The notes below the pieces were generated by a model. That model ran no database searches. It had not been told where the DNA came from and was given only the letters and a program-made list of their open reading frames with translations. A program made the translations under genes and the position numbers. 25,519 nt of DNA from NCBI GenBank assembly GCA_900539765.1, contig UQDF01000029.1:1-25519 (forward strand), given 5' to 3'. The DNA comes from an uncultured Porphyromonas sp. GTDB taxonomy: Bacteria; Bacteroidota; Bacteroidia; Bacteroidales; Porphyromonadaceae. Within the stretch, counting starts at the first letter, position 1; the number at the start of each line of letters is the position of its first letter. Below are positions 22,366-25,519 of this stretch, piece after piece.

Positions 22366-23783
22366 TGAGAGCTCTATCGTCACCCCTTCGTGGGATACTC
22401 ACACTCCTCCTTTGCAGCATACTCACCAGCTCTCTCTACGCACAGACAGAGCCACTCAGGCTGTCGCTACATGATTGCATACGCTACCATCAGGAGAGCC
22501 CCGTACCATCGGCACAGCTAGAGGCACAGCGACAAGCAGCACACGCTACACGGCTCAAAGCGCAGAGCAACTACTTCCCGCAGATTTCTCTTTCGGGCGG
22601 TTGGCTCTACACACCAGCCAAGCTCAAGCCCTTCTCCGTCGACCTCTCCTCCTGGCTTCCTCCAATGCAGACGCCCAACCTACCAGGAGTCCCTACTCTG
22701 AGTGAAGCTCAGTCTTGGCTCGATGATAAGATGAGCCTCGAGCTAGGACATATCTTCTACGGCTCTCTCTCGCTACGTCAACCCATCTTCGCTGGTGGAC
22801 GTATCTACAACGGAGTACGTCTAGCGCAGATCGGCGAGCAAGCAGCGGAGTACCAGTGGACCATACAGCAGCGTGGCGAGGAGGAGCAGATCGCCAAGAC
22901 CTATTGGCAGGCAGTACAGCTACAGGAGCAACTCAAGGCGATCGCACAGTTCAACGATATGCTAGACAAAACACTCGCTGATGTCTCAGCCATGAAAGAG
23001 CAAGGAGTCGTAGCTGACCGTGAGGTGGTCTCCGTACGAGTCAACCGCAACAACGCCAAGCTACAGGAGGGCAAGCTACGAGAGGGCTTGCAGGCACTGC
23101 TCATCCTACTCAAGCATCAGTGCCGTATCCCAGCCGAGCAAGCCATAGAGCTTACTCCCGACTTCACGCTCGCCAGCCAGCAGCCGATCGATCCTTGCCA
23201 GCCCAAGCTATATAGCACAGTCAATCCGATGGAGCGTGTCGAGCTCAAAGCGGCCAACCTCGCTGTCGAGGCGGAGCAGCGACGTGCCAAGATGGCACTC
23301 GGAGAGATGCTTCCCGAGGTAGGCTTCACGGCACAGCTACTCACCATGTCGCCCAATCCTATGGACGGCTTTAAGGAGCAGTTTGGCACAACCTGGATGG
23401 TTGGCGTAGCCGTGCAGATCCCCATCACAGGCATCTATCAAGGTTGGCAGAGTCGCTCCGCAGCGCTTGCCAGCCAGCAGGTACGTCAGCTAGAGCTACA
23501 AGACGCTGAGCGTGCTATACAGATGCAAAACGAGCAAGCCTCACGGCAGCTCACCGAGGCACTCGCACGCTACGCCGAGACAGAGCAGATCCGCACCGAT
23601 GCGCAGCTCAACCTCGACCTCTCGACCGAGGGACACAAGGAGGGCGTCGTCACACTTGAGACGCTCTCGCTAGCGCAGCGCAACTGGCTCGAGTCGGAGA
23701 TGCAGTACATCGAGACCTTCGTTGCTGTGCGCCTAGCGCAGGTCGCCGTCAACGTTGCCACCGGCCAGCCCATCGACCTCTAG
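22362..23783 (+). CDS. TolC-family outer membrane channel protein
   Basis: A 473-residue outer membrane efflux protein with a signal peptide (cleavage near LYAQTEP) and two OEP-type repeats, roughly 40-255 and 280-465. Typical phrases are LSLHDCIRYHQESP at the start of the first helix pair, FYGSLSLRQPIFAGGRIYNG at the beta-barrel strand, QLLTMSPNPMDGF...WMVGVAVQIPI at the second barrel part, and SLAQRNWLESEMQYIET near the end. Such proteins form trimeric channels for drug efflux or type I secretion. No membrane-fusion protein or RND/ABC pump is encoded nearby; its partners are the two proteins upstream. It begins inside the stop of the coiled-coil gene. Met2 (22365) is an equally possible start. 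Confidence 0.92.
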   Translation: MMRALSSPLRGILTLLLCSILTSSLYAQTEPLRLSLHDCIRYHQESPVPSAQLEAQRQAAHATRLKAQSNYFPQISLSGGWLYTPAKLKPFSVDLSSWLPPMQTPNLPGVPTLSEAQSWLDDKMSLELGHIFYGSLSLRQPIFAGGRIYNGVRLAQIGEQAAEYQWTIQQRGEEEQIAKTYWQAVQLQEQLKAIAQFNDMLDKTLADVSAMKEQGVVADREVVSVRVNRNNAKLQEGKLREGLQALLILLKHQCRIPAEQAIELTPDFTLASQQPIDPCQPKLYSTVNPMERVELKAANLAVEAEQRRAKMALGEMLPEVGFTAQLLTMSPNPMDGFKEQFGTTWMVGVAVQIPITGIYQGWQSRSAALASQQVRQLELQDAERAIQMQNEQASRQLTEALARYAETEQIRTDAQLNLDLSTEGHKEGVVTLETLSLAQRNWLESEMQYIETFVAVRLAQVAVNVATGQPIDL

Positions 23784-23872
23784 CCTCCGCCCCACACAAT
23801 AACTTCTCTACAGAGCCGACACACTATGAGCCTATTGCTATGCAGTAGACTTATCACAACTAAGCATCTTCT

Positions 23873-23924
23873 ACAGAAGGTCACGGACTGCGATCCGTGA
23901 CCTTTTTTTTGTACCCCGCAAGGA
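23873..23924 (+). terminator. 52-bp terminator module, copy 1 (after tolC)
   Basis: AAGGTCACGGA (23877-23887) and TCCGTGACCTT (23894-23904) form an 11-bp stem with a 6-base loop, followed by eight T. The hairpin with its flanks (ACAGAAGG to GTACCCCGCAAGGA) recurs without a mismatch at 25173-25224. It ends the TolC operon. Confidence 0.9.
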
Positions 23925-24043
23925 GGACGATAGCGAGTAGCACGATAAAGAGGACGACCGCTTACATAATTTTGCAATACGAGCATCATTTAACTACAAT
24001 TGTGTACATTTACAATAAGTATAACCCCTTAAAGAACCTATTT

Positions 24044-25123
24044 ATGAAAAAAGCAACTCTCTTCCTCACACTAATCTCTCTATTGCTCGTAGCCACCAGT
24101 GGGCTGCAGGCAGCAGGACAGATCTATGACTTTAGCGCAGATGGACTGTTTTACAAAATAACCAGTCAGGAGCAGTCAGAAGTTTATGTCATATCAGAGA
24201 AGCCCCGCGGAGGCTATACCAACAAGCCTGAGGGAGCTCTCGTGATCCCAGAGCGAGTAACCCATGACGATATTGAGTACACGGTGAAAGGTGTCGCCAA
24301 CCAAGCCTTCTATATGTGTGACAAAATCACAAGTGTCACCCTGCCCAGCACTCTAGAGAGCATTGGCAAGAAGGCTTTCCTCGGCTGCTACGACATCAAG
24401 ACTATCTCGATACCTAAAGGGGTCACTAAGATTGGAGCATTAGCCTTTACCTCGTGTGCCAGCCTAGAGGCGATCAACGTGGACGAGGAGAACCCCTCCT
24501 ACTCGAGCATCGATGGTGTACTATATAGTAAGGATGCCTCCACACTGATCCTATGTCCTTCGGGCAAGAGTGGCGAATTTATCATTCCCAGCTCCGTACA
24601 CGACATTACGGATCGTGCTTTCTATGGTTGTATCAAGCTATCTGCTATGACTATACCATCTAGTGTAGAGCATATAGGCAATGATGGATTTTATGCTTGT
24701 AGCAAGCTTAGACAGATCTACTGTTATATCCCAGAGCCATTGACTGGAGATGCTATGGGCACCTATGTATTCGAAAACGTCAGCACGGCAGCTGTCGGAG
24801 GCTCTTGTGTACTATACGTACCAGCGGGTAGCGAAGAGGCTTACGCTGAGGCGCCTCACTGGCGACTATTTGCACCAAACATTCAGGCGCTACCTATGAC
24901 CAGTATCAGCGAGACCCATCTCGATAACTTTCGCGCCATCGGTGGACGAGGTGAACTCACGCTCTATGGTGCCAGCGCAGGTGAGACAGTAGAGCTCTAT
25001 GACATAAATGGTCAGCTACTCACCACCCTTTGTCTCAGTGGAGAGGAGCAGTGCGTATCAGTACCTCAAGGGGTCTGGATAGTTAAGAGAGGAAGCGACT
25101 GCATCTGCATCCTCGTTGAGTAA
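24044..25123 (+). CDS. BspA-like leucine-rich-repeat protein with probable T9SS C-terminal domain
   Basis: A 359-residue exported protein. It has a signal peptide at 1-24 (cleavage near LQAAG) and BspA/LRR_5-type repeats at about 84-225 (IGKKAFLGCYDIKTISIP, IGALAFTSCASLEAINV, ITDRAFYGCIKLSAMTIP, IGNDGFYACSKL). The repeats are interrupted by the usual SYSSIDGVLYSKDASTLILCP hairpin. Residues about 285-359 resemble a type IX sorting domain (VELYDINGQLLTTL, VSVPQGVWIVK). It is probably a surface protein for adhesion or co-aggregation. The start at 24044 was chosen because it is the first Met giving a signal peptide; the open frame continues upstream through the terminator. Identical terminator modules flank it on both sides. 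Confidence 0.88.
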   Translation: MKKATLFLTLISLLLVATSGLQAAGQIYDFSADGLFYKITSQEQSEVYVISEKPRGGYTNKPEGALVIPERVTHDDIEYTVKGVANQAFYMCDKITSVTLPSTLESIGKKAFLGCYDIKTISIPKGVTKIGALAFTSCASLEAINVDEENPSYSSIDGVLYSKDASTLILCPSGKSGEFIIPSSVHDITDRAFYGCIKLSAMTIPSSVEHIGNDGFYACSKLRQIYCYIPEPLTGDAMGTYVFENVSTAAVGGSCVLYVPAGSEEAYAEAPHWRLFAPNIQALPMTSISETHLDNFRAIGGRGELTLYGASAGETVELYDINGQLLTTLCLSGEEQCVSVPQGVWIVKRGSDCICILVE

Positions 25124-25172
25124 ATGTACTAAAGGAGTGCGTCGATCACTCGACCGACACATATAGCTAAGC

Positions 25173-25224
25173 ACAGAAGGTCACGGACTGCGATCCGTGA
25201 CCTTTTTTTTGTACCCCGCAAGGA
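25173..25224 (+). terminator. 52-bp terminator module, copy 2 (after the LRR gene)
   Basis: Identical to 23873-23924 and exactly 1300 bases downstream of it. AAGGTCACGGA pairs with TCCGTGACCTT, followed by eight T. It lies 49 bases after the stop of the LRR gene. Confidence 0.9.
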
Positions 25225-25246
25225 ACGAGTAACGACATGCAGGGTC

Positions 25247-25278
25247 GCACGGATAGTATCTAGCGGGAGGGCGTCCGT
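25247..25278. repeat. Third copy of the TAGCGGGAGGGCGTCCGT repeat
   Basis: The 32 bases starting GCACGGATAGTATC match the reverse complement of 20536-20567 at 28 of 32 positions, including the last 20 without mismatch. They also match the left arm of that inverted repeat (20468-20481) at 12 of the first 14. This defines a small intergenic repeat family. No coding sequence is supported in 25124-25519. Confidence 0.7.
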
Positions 25279-25320
25279 TGCATCACGCCCCTCGTCATCG
25301 TTGCTCGGCTCATCGAGATA

Positions 25321-25466
25321 ATCCCCACGTGGAGATTCTCCATTCTCCACGTGGGAAAGAAATATTCTCCACGTGAAGACGAAATGAAACTTCGGAGGAA
25401 TCAAATGAAACTTCGGAGGAAACGTTTCGCGCCTACGTGGGGAATAAAAATTAGCCACGTGGGGAT
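25321..25466. repeat. CCACGTGG and 21-bp tandem repeat module (right copy)
   Basis: CCACGTGG at 25325-25332, 25347-25354 and 25455-25462, with near copies at 25369-25376 and 25433-25440. The 20/21-bp tandem pair (GAAATGAAACTTCGGAGGAA and TCAAATGAAACTTCGGAGGAA on the + strand) occupies 25381-25421. It mirrors 55-185 in opposite orientation. Confidence 0.8.
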
Positions 25467-25519
25467 TTGTCCTCTTCCTGAAAAAAGTACACAGTTGGGA
25501 AGGTGTTACTGAGATGGTA
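25467..25519. repeat. Right 53-bp terminal inverted repeat
   Basis: The exact reverse complement of positions 2-54. Its outer part reaches the end of the window, so its true length is unknown. With the left copy it frames the whole 25.5-kb segment. Confidence 0.9.

Noticed and set aside
23897..24043. Upstream extension of the LRR protein
   Set aside because: It would start inside a strong terminator hairpin, and the signal peptide begins only at 24044.
25129..25458. 109-codon open frame on the - strand at the right end
   Set aside because: It is made of the dispersed repeats (PPKFHLIPPKFHF) and runs through the terminator module; there is no sign of a real protein.

Overview
The window reads as a chromosomal segment from a Bacteroidota bacterium, most likely a Porphyromonas of the P. 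asaccharolytica/uenonis type. This is inferred from gene content, not from a database search. Supporting signs are Bacteroidota-type promoter boxes (TAnnTTTG at -7), proteins with type IX secretion (T9SS) C-terminal signals, a C10 (streptopain/PrtT-like) protease, a DPP-IV very close in length to the P. gingivalis enzyme, and the L28-L33-DUF4295 ribosomal cluster. I see no tRNA, rRNA, CRISPR array or recognisable transposase.

Layout. (1) 1-398: repeat-rich left end and pst leader. (2) 399-7639, + strand: a complete phosphate operon, pstS-pstC-pstA-pstB-phoU followed by a PhoB-like regulator and a PhoR-like sensor kinase, so that uptake, signalling and transcriptional control are co-located. 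(3) 7737-16635, - strand: lipA behind dpp, then two tandem copies of a murI plus META-lipoprotein pair, then a large secreted C10 protease. In the first copy murI has lost 127 internal residues. In the second copy murI is intact but the META motif has changed. (4) 16944-17608, + strand: rpmB-rpmG-DUF4295. (5) 17861-18748: a nucleoside (probably uridine) phosphorylase. (6) 18985-20409: a three-gene envelope/stress cluster (YtxH-like, PF07332-like membrane protein, basic hypothetical protein) resembling E. coli yqjD-yqjE-yqjK in layout. (7) 20740-23783: an overlapping operon of an exported unknown protein, a membrane-anchored coiled-coil protein and a TolC-family outer membrane channel. (8) 24044-25123: a BspA-like leucine-rich-repeat protein flanked by two identical 52-bp terminator modules. 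(9) 25124-25519: repeat-rich right end.

Repeat architecture is the most unusual aspect. The window begins and ends with a 53-bp perfect inverted repeat. Each end also carries a 21-bp tandem pair (TTCCTCCGAAGTTTCATTTGA-type) and several CCACGTGG palindromes. A 7-bp simple repeat (CTCTAAY in the sense direction) sits next to the start codons of dpp and the PF07332-like gene, upstream of the murI promoter, and at the borders of the META-murI duplication. An intergenic repeat containing TAGCGGGAGGGCGTCCGT occurs in three related copies. The best candidates for something undescribed are the TolC/coiled-coil operon, the reciprocally decaying duplication, and the heptad arrays as possible variable control elements.
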